Assembly: GCF_015482775.1 (NCBI RefSeq)
Contig: NZ_CP058214.1
Location: 3,958,501-4,022,500 of the forward strand
Length of the DNA stretch: 64,000 bases
Direction of reading: 5' to 3'
DNA from: Kaustia mangrovi
GTDB lineage: Bacteria > Pseudomonadota > Alphaproteobacteria > Rhizobiales > Im1
Position numbers and translations under genes: made by a program. The notes beneath the pieces were generated by a model. That model did no database searches. It was not told where the DNA came from and saw only the letters and a program-made list of their open reading frames with translations. The number at the start of each line of letters is the position of its first letter. Within the stretch, counting starts at the first letter, position 1. Positions 16,450 through 24,551 of the stretch are shown piece by piece.

Positions 16450-17313
16450 ATGCAGTTTCTCCAAGCACTCGTGGACGGCGTCCTGATCGGCGGCGTCTAC
16501 GGGGTCATATCGATCGGGCTGAGCCTCGTCTTCGGGGTGATGAACATCGTCAATTTCGCGCATGCCGCATTCCTCATGCTCGGCATGTTCGTGGCCTGGT
16601 TCGCCTGGCACTATCTGGGGCTCGATCCGCTGCTTGGCGCGTTCCTGTCTTTCGCGGTGATCTTCGTCTTCGGCTGCGGCGTCCAGCGCACGCTCATCAG
16701 GCCGATCCTGAAGGCGCCGCAGGTTGCCCAGATCTTCCTCACCGTGGGCATCCTGATCGTTCTGGAGAATGCGGCGCTGCTCGTCTTCGGCGCCGACTTC
16801 CGCTCCGTCCAGACGCCCTATCAGACCTCCGCCTTCGACATTGGCGGCATCATCGTGAGCAAGCCCTATCTGTATGCCTTCGCGATGGCGCTCCTGTCGG
16901 GCGCCGCCGTCTGGGCGTTCCTGGAACGCACGCCGATCGGCCGGGCGATGCGCGCGACCTCGCAGGACCCCATGGCGGCGACCCTGATGGGCATCGACAC
17001 CAATCTCATGCACATGACGGCCTTCGGCATCGGCGTCGGGCTGACCGCCTTCGGCGGGGCGGTGATCCTGCCCTATCTCACGGCGAGCCCCACGGTCGGT
17101 GCCCATTATGTGGTGCTGATGTTCACCGCGGTCGTGCTCGGCGGATTGGGGAGCGTCGCGGGCGCGGTGGTCGGCGGGGTGGCCGTCGGCATCATTCAGT
17201 CGCTGTCGACGCTCGTCTTTCCGATCCAGCTCCAGAACCTCATCCTCTTCGTCGTGTTCATCCTCGTCCTGGCGCTGCGCCCGGAAGGCATCGTGAAGCG
17301 GAGGGCGGCATGA
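16450..17313 (+). CDS. livH: Branched-chain-type ABC permease, LivH
   Basis: 287-residue inner-membrane permease with about eight hydrophobic segments. It has the LivH-family start FLQALVDGVLIGGVYGVISIG (split between residues 3 and 23) and GVMNIVNFAHAAFLMLG. It pairs with the LivM-type permease immediately downstream, whose ATG overlaps its stop. A GGGAAAA ribosome-binding region precedes the start, 19 bp after the binding-protein gene. The symbol denotes the family; substrate is not established. Confidence 0.93.
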   Translation: MQFLQALVDGVLIGGVYGVISIGLSLVFGVMNIVNFAHAAFLMLGMFVAWFAWHYLGLDPLLGAFLSFAVIFVFGCGVQRTLIRPILKAPQVAQIFLTVGILIVLENAALLVFGADFRSVQTPYQTSAFDIGGIIVSKPYLYAFAMALLSGAAVWAFLERTPIGRAMRATSQDPMAATLMGIDTNLMHMTAFGIGVGLTAFGGAVILPYLTASPTVGAHYVVLMFTAVVLGGLGSVAGAVVGGVAVGIIQSLSTLVFPIQLQNLILFVVFILVLALRPEGIVKRRAA

Positions 17314-18326
17314 GCATGGCTGCCGCATCCCGCACGGAGGCATCGCGCCGGCCGGACTGGCGGGCCCTCGCGCTCGCCGCCGCCTTCGTGGCGGCCATCG
17401 CGGTTCCGCTGTTCCTCGATCCGCAAGGCTACTGGATCCGCATCCTCACGCTCGCGCTGATCTTCGCCGCGCTTGGCCAGGCCTGGAACATCGTCGGCGG
17501 GCTCGCCAACCAGATATCGCTCGGCCATGCGGCCTATTTCGGCACCGGCGCCTATGCCTCGACCGTCCTGCTCATCCATTTCGGTCTTTCGCCCTGGATC
17601 GGCATGGTCGCCGGCATGGCGCTGGCGGTGGTCATCGCGCTTGTCCTGTCCGTGCCGACCTTCCGCCTGAAAGGGCATTATTTCGCGCTCGCCACGCTCG
17701 CCGCCGGCGAGGCCATGCGGGTGATCGCCAATAGCTGGAAGGAGGTCACGGGCGGTCCCGTCGGCCTGTCCGTGCCGTTCACGCCGGAGGACAGCTTCTG
17801 GCTCATGGCCTATGGCGCGCCGAGGCCCTTCTACTGGATCGCGCTGGGGGCGCTGGCCGTCATCACCGTCGTCTTCTGGCGCATCAAGTCGGGCGCGCTC
17901 GGCTACCGGCTGCGCGCGGTGAAGGAGAACGAGGAGGCCGCCGAGGTGGTCGGTGTGAACACCTTCCGGGCCAAGCTCTGGGCGAGCCTGATCTCGGCGG
18001 CGGCGACCGCGGCGATGGGCACGATCTACGTCCAGTTCAACTACTTCTTCGATCCCGACACCGTGTTCGGGGTCGCCTCCATCTCCATCCGCATGGCGCT
18101 GGTCGCCATCGTCGGCGGCATCGGCACGGTCATCGGCCCCATTGTCGGCGCCCTCGTCGTCATTCCGCTGGAGGAGGTCGCCTCCGCCGCGCTTCAGGGG
18201 CAGGCGGCGGGTCTGTCGGCCTTCGCCTATGGCGCCATCCTGATCGCCATCATCCTGATCGAGCCGCGCGGCCTCGTCGCGCTCTGGCAGCGCCTGCGCG
18301 GCCGCATGAGCCGGAGGGCGCCATGA
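17310..18326 (+). CDS. livM: Branched-chain-type ABC permease, LivM
   Basis: 338-residue inner-membrane permease with the LivM signatures GLANQISLGHAAYFGTGAYA and, later, RAVKENEEAAEVVGVN, the cytoplasmic loop that contacts the ATPase. It overlaps livH by 4 bp (ATGA) and livG by 4 bp, so the permease and ATPase subunits are translationally coupled. It has an unconserved N-terminal extension of about 15 residues. The substrate is unknown. Confidence 0.93.
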   Translation: MSMAAASRTEASRRPDWRALALAAAFVAAIAVPLFLDPQGYWIRILTLALIFAALGQAWNIVGGLANQISLGHAAYFGTGAYASTVLLIHFGLSPWIGMVAGMALAVVIALVLSVPTFRLKGHYFALATLAAGEAMRVIANSWKEVTGGPVGLSVPFTPEDSFWLMAYGAPRPFYWIALGALAVITVVFWRIKSGALGYRLRAVKENEEAAEVVGVNTFRAKLWASLISAAATAAMGTIYVQFNYFFDPDTVFGVASISIRMALVAIVGGIGTVIGPIVGALVVIPLEEVASAALQGQAAGLSAFAYGAILIAIILIEPRGLVALWQRLRGRMSRRAP

Positions 18327-19066
18327 GCCTCCTGAAGGTCGAGGACGCGGTGGTCCGCTTCGGCGGCCTGACCGCCGTCGACACGCTGAGCTTCGCCGTG
18401 GAGGAGGGCGAGATCGTCGGGCTGATCGGGCCCAACGGCGCCGGCAAGACCACGAGCTTCAACATGCTGGTCGGGCTGGCCCGCGCAGCGGAGGGGCGCA
18501 TAACGCTCGACGGCCGCAAGGTGGTGGGCCTGAGGCCCCACGAGATCGCGCGCATGGGCATGACCAAGACGTTCCAGAACGTCTCGCTGTTCATGGAGAG
18601 CAGCGTTCTGGACAATGTCATCACCGGCGCCCTTCTGCGCGGCAACCTGGCGTCCGCGCGCACCAGGGCGCGGCAGGTGCTGGAGCGGGTCGGGCTCGGC
18701 GCGGTCGCCGACCGTCCGGCAGCCGAGCTGTCGTTCCCCGAGCGCGCGCGCGTCGAGATCGCCCGGGGGCTTGCCACGGGCCCGAAGATCCTGCTGCTCG
18801 ACGAGGTGATGGCCGCGCTGACGCCGGCGGAGATGAACGAGATCATCGAACTCGTCCGCGAGCTTCGCGGGGAGGGCATCACATTCGTGGTGGTGGAGCA
18901 TCACATGAAGGCGGTCATGACCCTGTCGGACCGCATCCTCGTCCTCAATTTCGGCCAGAAGATCGCCGAGGGCACGCCGGAGGCGATCTCGAAGGACCGC
19001 CGCGTGATCGAGGCCTATCTCGGCCGCGAATGGGCCGGCGAGCACGCCGGGGAGACCGCGCCATGA
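18323..19066 (+). CDS. livG: Branched-chain-type ABC ATPase, LivG
   Basis: 247-residue ABC ATPase. Walker A GPNGAGKTT at residues 36-44; Walker B ILLLDEV with a following conserved region AALTPAEM; switch His in VVVEHHMK. The signature loop reads LSFPERARVE instead of LSGGQ, a variation common in LivG-type subunits. It overlaps livM and livF by 4 bp each. Confidence 0.93.
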   Translation: MSLLKVEDAVVRFGGLTAVDTLSFAVEEGEIVGLIGPNGAGKTTSFNMLVGLARAAEGRITLDGRKVVGLRPHEIARMGMTKTFQNVSLFMESSVLDNVITGALLRGNLASARTRARQVLERVGLGAVADRPAAELSFPERARVEIARGLATGPKILLLDEVMAALTPAEMNEIIELVRELRGEGITFVVVEHHMKAVMTLSDRILVLNFGQKIAEGTPEAISKDRRVIEAYLGREWAGEHAGETAP

Positions 19067-19791
19067 CAGCCCTGCTCGAGATTTCCGGCCTGTCGGCCCG
19101 CTATGCCACCGGCGCGCCCGTGCTGCACGACGTGGCGCTGAGCGTCGCGCAGGGCGAGTTCGTCACCGTGATCGGCGCGAACACCGCGGGCAAGAGCACG
19201 CTTCTGCGCGCCATATCGGGTGTCGGTCCCAGGGTGGAGGGCAGTATCGTCTTCGAGGGGACGGAGCTCACCGGCATCGCGCCCCATGCGCGGCCGCGGC
19301 TCGGCATCGCCCATGTGCCGGAGGGCCGGCACGTCTTCCCCGAAATGTCGGTGGAGGAGAACCTCGCCATCGGCGCCCATGCCCGCGGCGCCCATGCCAG
19401 CGGCAAGGCGGCGGCGCCGGAGCGGCTGGAGATGGTCTACGGGCTGTTTCCGCGCCTGAAGGAGCGCCGGCGGCAGTTCGGCGGCACCCTGTCGGGCGGC
19501 GAGCAGCAGATGCTGGCGCTCGGCCGCGGGCTTATGCTCGATCCCCGGCTCCTGATCCTCGACGAGCCCTCGCTCGGCCTCGCCCCCATGGTGGTGGAGG
19601 AGATGCACGACCGGCTGGTCGACATTCACCGGAACGGCGTCGCCATCCTGCTCGTGGAGCAGAACGTCTCGCTGGCGCTGTCGGTCGCGAGCCGCGGCTA
19701 TGTGCTGCAATCCGGCCAGATCGTGCTGAGCGGGGAGGCCGGCGGGCTCCTCCAGGACGACCGCGTGCGCGAGGCCTATCTCGGCATCTGA
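19063..19791 (+). CDS. livF: Branched-chain-type ABC ATPase, LivF
   Basis: 242-residue ABC ATPase, last gene of the importer. Walker A is GANTAGKST (38-46), a variant of the usual GxNGAGKTT that keeps the essential Gly-Lys-Ser/Thr. The signature is LSGGEQQML, Walker B LLILDEPSLGL, and the switch His region ILLVEQNVS. The ATG overlaps the livG stop (ATGA); an upstream in-frame start at 19030 would add 11 residues inside livG and is unlikely. Its stop is only 20 bp from the stop of the convergent flavoprotein operon. Confidence 0.92.
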   Translation: MTALLEISGLSARYATGAPVLHDVALSVAQGEFVTVIGANTAGKSTLLRAISGVGPRVEGSIVFEGTELTGIAPHARPRLGIAHVPEGRHVFPEMSVEENLAIGAHARGAHASGKAAAPERLEMVYGLFPRLKERRRQFGGTLSGGEQQMLALGRGLMLDPRLLILDEPSLGLAPMVVEEMHDRLVDIHRNGVAILLVEQNVSLALSVASRGYVLQSGQIVLSGEAGGLLQDDRVREAYLGI

Positions 19792-19811
19792 CGGCGCGGC
19801 CGGCCGGGCGG

Positions 19812-20972
19812 TCACCGGCTGTCGAATTCGCGCGCGAACTTCTCGTTGGCCTGGACGCCCTCCCGGTAGCGGGCGATGTGGAAGGCCTCGACGGGCGTGT
19901 CCGTGCGCCCCGTCGCGATGAGGTCGGCGAGGACGGCGCCGACGCCCGGGGCGATCTGGAAGCCGTGGCCGCAGCAGCCGAAGCCGTGGAACAGGCCGTC
20001 CTGCGTCCCGCTCGGCCCGATGATGGGGATCATGTCGGGCAGATAGCCCTCCACGCCCGACCAGACCCGGATGACATGGGCGGTGCGCAGCATCGGGGCG
20101 AGGAGGCCGAGGCCGGCCATGCCATCGAGCGTCTTGTGCGGGGGAACGCGCGTGCGCAGGTTCTGCGCGTCGCTCGCCGTGCGCGGATAGCCCGCGACGA
20201 TGACATTGCCCCGGGGGATCTGCCGGAAGATAACCGTGCCGCTCACGCGCTGCATGGACGGTGCGATCACATGGGGCAGGGGCTCGGTGACGAATTGCGG
20301 CGGGCCGGCGGAGAACAGCGGCACCTCCTCTGCGAACTGCGCGGCGATCTCGCCGCCCCAGGCGCCCGCGGCATTCACCAGATGCTCCGACCGGAAGAGC
20401 CCGTGGGATCGCGTCTCCACCTCGAAGGCGGCCCCCGAATGGCCGGCCGCGACGACCTCGCAATGCTCGAGCACCCCGGCGCCGTGGGCCCGGGCGGCGC
20501 GCATGACCATGAGGGTCGCAAGGCGCGGATTGGCCGTCGCGTCGCGCTTAGAGAAGGTCGCGGCGAGGATGCCGCGGTCGAGATAGGGAAAGCGCGCGGC
20601 GAGCGCGGGGCCGTCGAGATCCTCGACCACAAGCCCGGCGGAGCGCGAGATCTCCGCATAGCGATGGAGACTGGCGAGCTCCTCCTCGTCGCGGGCGAGA
20701 TAGAGATGGCCCGTGCGGTCGTACTCGCAGCTCTCCCCGGTCAGGGCCTCGATCTCCTCCCAGATCGCCTGCGCGCGCAGCGACAGCGGATACTGGCGGG
20801 GGTCGCGGCCCTGGAGGCGGAGATTGCCGAAATTGGCGCCGCTCGACTGCGCGCCCACAAGGCCCTTCTCCAGAACCGTGACCGACCGGCCGGCACGGGC
20901 GAGGAACCAGGCGGTGAAGGCGCCGATCAGCCCGCCGCCGACAATGAGGGTTCCGGTCGTGCGCGCCGTCAT
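19812..20972 (-). CDS. FAD-dependent amino acid/opine dehydrogenase, catalytic subunit (HcnC/OoxB-like)
   Basis: 386-residue flavoprotein of the D-amino-acid oxidase fold. FAD-binding motif GTLIVGGGLIGAF near residues 7-19 and a C-terminal FAD loop with HGFGCCGHGFQIAPGVG. It is third in a three-gene operon with an FAD/NAD-type subunit and a small 2Fe-2S subunit. This trio is the architecture of HcnABC, opine oxidases and proline/hydroxyproline dehydrogenases. It would oxidise the C-N bond of a secondary or amino substrate at the membrane and feed electrons to quinone. The ATG overlaps the stop of the upstream gene by 4 bp. Confidence 0.88.
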   Translation of the reverse strand: MTARTTGTLIVGGGLIGAFTAWFLARAGRSVTVLEKGLVGAQSSGANFGNLRLQGRDPRQYPLSLRAQAIWEEIEALTGESCEYDRTGHLYLARDEEELASLHRYAEISRSAGLVVEDLDGPALAARFPYLDRGILAATFSKRDATANPRLATLMVMRAARAHGAGVLEHCEVVAAGHSGAAFEVETRSHGLFRSEHLVNAAGAWGGEIAAQFAEEVPLFSAGPPQFVTEPLPHVIAPSMQRVSGTVIFRQIPRGNVIVAGYPRTASDAQNLRTRVPPHKTLDGMAGLGLLAPMLRTAHVIRVWSGVEGYLPDMIPIIGPSGTQDGLFHGFGCCGHGFQIAPGVGAVLADLIATGRTDTPVEAFHIARYREGVQANEKFAREFDSR

Positions 20973-22333
20973 GAGCGCGTGTCCGCCGCCGACAGGGGCA
21001 GGGGCTTGACCGGCGCCTGGGCGCGCAGGCGGCCCACCGCGTCGATCGGGCTTTGCGAGGCCTCCGCCGTGATCTCCGCGAGCGCGGGGCCGCAGAACCG
21101 GCCCTGGCAGCGCCCCATGCCGCAGCGCGTGACGGCCTTGACCCGGTTGACCTCCGCGGGCCCCAGATCGGCGCGGACGGCCGTCCGGATCTCGCCGGCC
21201 GTGACCATCTCGCACCGGCAGACCGTCACCGTGTCGGCCAGGCGGCCGGCCTCCTCGTGCGGCCACCGGAAGGCGCCGGCGAGGCCGCGCTGGAACCGGC
21301 GTAGCCGCGCGACCGTCCCGCGCAGGCGCCGCCGCCGGGCGGACGGGCCCGGCTCGCCGAGCTCGGCAAGGAGCGCCTCCGCTGAGAGCGCGCCGCCCGC
21401 AATGGCCGCGTCGGCCCCGCCGATGCACGCCCCGTCGCCAGCGAGATAGAGCCGCTCGCCCGCGCGCCCGTCCGCATCGGCGACCGGCAGCCACTGGCGC
21501 AGAGCCGCGTCGAAGGCGAAGTCGCAGTCGGCAAGCTCGGCAAGCTGCGTTTCCGCCCTGAGACCGTGGCCGAGCGCGACGGCGTCGCAGGCGATGCGGC
21601 ACTCCTGGCCGGAAGGCGCGGTGAAGCGGATGGCGGACACCCGGTCCGCCCCCTCTATGGCCTCCAGGCGCACGCCCTGATGGACCGGCACGCCGAGGCG
21701 CTTCAGCGCCCTCATGAGCCTGAGGCCGCGCAAGGCCGTGCCGGGCGAATGGCGCAAGCCCGGCGCGGCGCGCAGCTTGGCGCCGAGCGGTGTCGTGTCG
21801 AGCACCGCGATGTCGCGCGCCCCGTGCGTGCGGTACTGGAGCGCGGCGAGCAGCAGGAGGGGCGAGCTGCCCGCGAACACGACCTTGCGGCCGATGAAGG
21901 CGCCCTGATCCTTGAGCGCGATCTGGGCGGCGCCCAGCGAGAAGACACCCGGGCGCGTCCAGCCCGCAACGGGCATGATGCGGTCCGTGGCGCCGGGCGC
22001 GAGGATCAGGCCGGACCAGGCGATCTCGCCGGCCTGGCCGTCGCGGAGGATGAAGGCCTTGCCCTCGTAGATCGCCCAGACGAGCGTTGCGGGGCGGTAG
22101 TCGATCTGCGGCAGGATCGCCTCGAAATCGCGGTGCAGCGCCTCGTATTTGCGGGCCTCCGCACCGTAGATCCGCCGTGCGTCGAGCGCCATCTGCGGGT
22201 TCAGGCGCCGGAAGCCCTGGCCGCCGGCATGGGGCGCGTCGCTGACGACCACCGGGCGGACGCCGCGCCGGGCAAGCGCGATGGCCGCGCTCATGCCCGC
22301 AGGCCCCGAGCCGACAATGAGGATGGGCGCCAT
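20969..22333 (-). CDS. FAD-dependent dehydrogenase subunit with BFD-like Fe-S domain (HcnB/OoxA-like)
   Basis: 454-residue two-dinucleotide-binding flavoprotein. N-terminal FAD motif ILIVGSGPAGMSAA (residues 4-17); a second nucleotide-binding fold in the middle around VVFAGSSPLLLLAA; a C-terminal bacterioferritin-associated-ferredoxin-like domain with cysteines in VCRCEM and CGMGRCQGRFCG, predicted to hold a 2Fe-2S cluster. This is the electron-transfer subunit of HcnABC-type dehydrogenases. Start set at MAPILIV, 5 bp after the small-subunit gene; an upstream in-frame ATG at 22447 would add 38 residues inside that gene. It overlaps the catalytic subunit downstream. Confidence 0.88.
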   Translation of the reverse strand: MAPILIVGSGPAGMSAAIALARRGVRPVVVSDAPHAGGQGFRRLNPQMALDARRIYGAEARKYEALHRDFEAILPQIDYRPATLVWAIYEGKAFILRDGQAGEIAWSGLILAPGATDRIMPVAGWTRPGVFSLGAAQIALKDQGAFIGRKVVFAGSSPLLLLAALQYRTHGARDIAVLDTTPLGAKLRAAPGLRHSPGTALRGLRLMRALKRLGVPVHQGVRLEAIEGADRVSAIRFTAPSGQECRIACDAVALGHGLRAETQLAELADCDFAFDAALRQWLPVADADGRAGERLYLAGDGACIGGADAAIAGGALSAEALLAELGEPGPSARRRRLRGTVARLRRFQRGLAGAFRWPHEEAGRLADTVTVCRCEMVTAGEIRTAVRADLGPAEVNRVKAVTRCGMGRCQGRFCGPALAEITAEASQSPIDAVGRLRAQAPVKPLPLSAADTRS

Positions 22334-22338
22334 GGGTT

Positions 22339-22704
22339 CTATGTCCCCTCCGGTGTCGCGGGACAGGAGGTGTGGAGCTCCAGCCCGGCGGAGACGGGCG
22401 TCTGACAGGCGCGCAGGCGTGTCCCCTGAGCGGTCCAGATCCAGCAATCCTGACAGGCGTTCATGAGGCAGAAGCCAGCGCGCGGCTCGCCGGAGAACTC
22501 GTTGTATCTGAGCGTTTGGCCGGCCTCCAGAACGGCGGACAGGACGCTCTGCCCGGCATGGGCGCAGAGGTCGCGCCCGTCCAGACGGAAGGTCACGGAG
22601 GCTCCCTTGCGGCGCACGGCCGGCACGAACTGGCTGGGGGATGCGGCTTCGGTCGGGTCCGGCGGCTGGGGCTCCGGCTCGGCTGTCTCGTCCGGCTGGG
22701 TCAT
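22339..22704 (-). CDS. 2Fe-2S small subunit of HcnABC-type dehydrogenase (HcnA-like)
   Basis: 121-residue ferredoxin-like protein. Cysteines C79, C84, C87 and C100 form a C-x5-C-x2-C-x12-C arrangement for a 2Fe-2S cluster, preceded by TFRLDGRDLCAHAGQSVL, the first strands of the fold. The first 30 residues are a Pro/Glu-rich low-complexity tail. It is the first gene of the three-subunit operon and lies directly behind a perfect palindrome (22715-22737). It would pass electrons between the flavin subunits. Confidence 0.85.
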   Translation of the reverse strand: MTQPDETAEPEPQPPDPTEAASPSQFVPAVRRKGASVTFRLDGRDLCAHAGQSVLSAVLEAGQTLRYNEFSGEPRAGFCLMNACQDCWIWTAQGTRLRACQTPVSAGLELHTSCPATPEGT

Positions 22705-22707
22705 GTT

Positions 22708-22737
22708 CTATCGTATTTCGATAGTTATTATCGAAAT
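22708..22737. promoter_or_regulatory. Overlapping perfect palindromes: likely IclR operator of the dehydrogenase operon
   Basis: ATTTCGATA (22715-22723) and TATCGAAAT (22729-22737) are perfect inverted copies around 5 nt. A second perfect inverted repeat, CTATCG (22708-22713) and CGATAG (22719-22724), overlaps the first. The block is 4 bp upstream of the HcnA-like start codon and about 50 bp downstream of the IclR stop. Binding here would block the promoter or translation start. The IclR protein encoded next door is the natural candidate; this is inference. Confidence 0.6.
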
Positions 22738-22785
22738 GAAAGTTTCGATGGAGAGACCGGCCCTGTCAAGGCCGCAAGCCGGCGG

Positions 22786-23565
22786 TCAGATCTTGGAGAG
22801 GGACCGGGCGGCGGCGACCACGAGTGGGGCGAAGCGCTCCACCATCTCCTCGCGGGAATAGCGTGCGAGCGAGGTGGCGATGTTGATCGCGGCGATGGGC
22901 CGGCCGCCGGTATCGACGATGGCCGCGGCGACCGATCCGTCGCCGTGATAGATTTCCTCGCACGCAACCCCGAAGCCGGCCTGCGCGGCCTCGTCCACGC
23001 GCTCCATCACCGTCGCGATATCCCAGACGGTATGCGGCGTGTGCGGCCTGAGATCGGAGCGGCGCACGATGTCGCGCGCCTCGTCGGCGGGAAGCCTTGA
23101 GAGGATCGCCAGCCCCGGCGCCGTGCAGTAGGCCGGCAGCCTGGTGCCGATGATGACGTCCGTATTGAGGACGTGGCGGCTGAGGAAGCGCGAGACGAAC
23201 ACGACCTCGGTGTCGTCGGGGATGGTGAGATTGACGGTTTCCTCCGTCTCCTTGCTGAGATGGAGCAGATAGGGAATGGCCCGCTCCACCAACCTGTTGG
23301 AGCGGGTGAAGTGGTAGCCGAGATCGAGCGTCCTCACCGTCAGCTCGAACTGGCGCGTGTCGGGGTTCTTCGCCAGATAGCCGAGCTTGACCAGCGTGTG
23401 GGTGAAGCGCTGGGCGGCGCTCATGTCGAGATCCGTCACGGATGCGATCTGCGACAGGCTCATGGCCGGCCGGTCCGCATCGAAGGCAGACAGGACACGG
23501 AACGCCTTTTCGACGGACCGCACCATCAGCGGATCGTTCTTCGGTTTCTTCTCCGTACTCGCCAC
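22786..23565 (-). CDS. IclR-family transcriptional regulator
   Basis: 259-residue IclR-type regulator. N-terminal winged helix at about residues 14-75, with AMSLSQIASVTDLDMSAAQRFTHTL; C-terminal GAF-like effector domain with YCTAPGLAILSRLP and the closing SLARYSREEM. The GTG at 23565 is preferred because a GGGGGG ribosome-binding run lies 8 nt upstream; an ATG at 23598 would add 11 residues. It is transcribed in the same direction as the HcnABC-like operon and is divergent from the long operon beginning at 23737, so it may control both. Confidence 0.92.
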   Translation of the reverse strand: MASTEKKPKNDPLMVRSVEKAFRVLSAFDADRPAMSLSQIASVTDLDMSAAQRFTHTLVKLGYLAKNPDTRQFELTVRTLDLGYHFTRSNRLVERAIPYLLHLSKETEETVNLTIPDDTEVVFVSRFLSRHVLNTDVIIGTRLPAYCTAPGLAILSRLPADEARDIVRRSDLRPHTPHTVWDIATVMERVDEAAQAGFGVACEEIYHGDGSVAAAIVDTGGRPIAAINIATSLARYSREEMVERFAPLVVAAARSLSKI

Positions 23566-23666
23566 CGGGAAACCCCCCTTTCTCGTGAGCTGCCGCACGG
23601 GCCGGGTTCCGGGCCGCCCGCCGCAACGAGCGGTCTAGCCCATCCGGCGCCCCACAGAAAGCGACC

Positions 23667-23723
23667 TTGACAGGATGAGATTGGTGCTTTCAAAATACAA
23701 TAGCAATTATCGCATAACAATAG
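23667..23723. promoter_or_regulatory. Promoter/operator region between IclR and the 23.7-34 kb operon
   Basis: A TTGACA is at 23667-23672. Two direct copies of ACAATAG (23697-23703 and 23717-23723) start exactly 20 bp apart, about two helix turns, in a locally AT-rich block. Between them is AATTATCG, which shares TTATCG with the palindrome at 22715-22737. These are plausible regulator sites; the -10 position is not clear. Confidence 0.4.
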
Positions 23724-23736
23724 TTTGGAGTGGCGA

Positions 23737-24510
23737 ATGCGCAATTTCATCCTCACGGAGGTCGACGGGCCGGTCTTCACCATCACGCTGAACCGCCCGG
23801 AAGTCCTCAACGCCTGGAACGCGGCGATGCGCGAGGAGCTGGTCGACGCTCTGGACGAGGCGGAGAACGACGAGGCGGTGAAGGCCGTCATTCTCACCGG
23901 CGCCGGCGATCGCGCATTCGGCGCGGGCCAGGACCTCAACGAGACGAAGACCTTCGACGCCGACCGCGCGGAGCTCTGGATCGGCGAGTGGGAAAAGCTC
24001 TATACGCGCATCCGCTCGCTTTCCAAGCCCATCGTCGCGGCGCTCAACGGCGTGGCGGCGGGCTCGGCCTTCCAGGTCGCGCTCCTGTGCGATCTGCGCG
24101 TCGGCCATTCCGGCGTCACCATGGGCCAGCCGGAGATCAATTCCGGCATCGCGAGTTCCACCGGCCCCTGGATCATGCGGGAGATGCTGGGCATCGCGCG
24201 CACCATCGACCTGACCCTGACGGGCCGCATGATGGATGCCGAGGAGGCGGAGAGGATCGGTCTCATCAACCGGCTCGTCCCGCGCGACAAGGTTGCCGGG
24301 GAGGCCATGGCGCTCGCCCGCGAGCTGGCGGAGAAGCCGCCGGTGGCGATGCGGCTCGACCGGCAGCGCTTCCGCGAGGTGACGGAGGCCTCCTTCCAGG
24401 ACGCGCTCAAGGCCGGCATCCGCATCCAGCGCGAGGCCTACGCCTCCGGCGAGCCCGCCCGCATGATGGAGGCATTTCTGGCGAAACGCCGCGCGCGCAA
24501 GAACGCATAG
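23737..24510 (+). CDS. Enoyl-CoA hydratase/isomerase-family protein with altered active site
   Basis: 257-residue crotonase-fold protein. The oxyanion-hole regions are recognisable as AFGAGQDLNE and NGVAAGSAFQVALLCDL. By alignment with classical enoyl-CoA hydratase, the first catalytic Glu (GCEL position) is Q113, while the second is retained as E133 (QPEINSG). Hydration by the two-Glu mechanism is therefore doubtful, and another crotonase reaction (isomerase, hydrolase, lyase) is possible. A GGAG sequence 6 nt upstream supports the ATG at 23737; a TTG at 23725 is also in frame. First gene of the operon divergent from IclR. Confidence 0.88.
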   Translation: MRNFILTEVDGPVFTITLNRPEVLNAWNAAMREELVDALDEAENDEAVKAVILTGAGDRAFGAGQDLNETKTFDADRAELWIGEWEKLYTRIRSLSKPIVAALNGVAAGSAFQVALLCDLRVGHSGVTMGQPEINSGIASSTGPWIMREMLGIARTIDLTLTGRMMDAEEAERIGLINRLVPRDKVAGEAMALARELAEKPPVAMRLDRQRFREVTEASFQDALKAGIRIQREAYASGEPARMMEAFLAKRRARKNA

Positions 24511-24551
24511 CAAGAGATCTCGGGGGTTCTTCAAGCAAAGAGGGGAAGGAA

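Noticed and set aside
19812-22704. Hydrogen cyanide synthase HcnABC
   Set aside because: The same architecture is shared by opine, proline and hydroxyproline dehydrogenases; nothing here is specific to cyanide formation.
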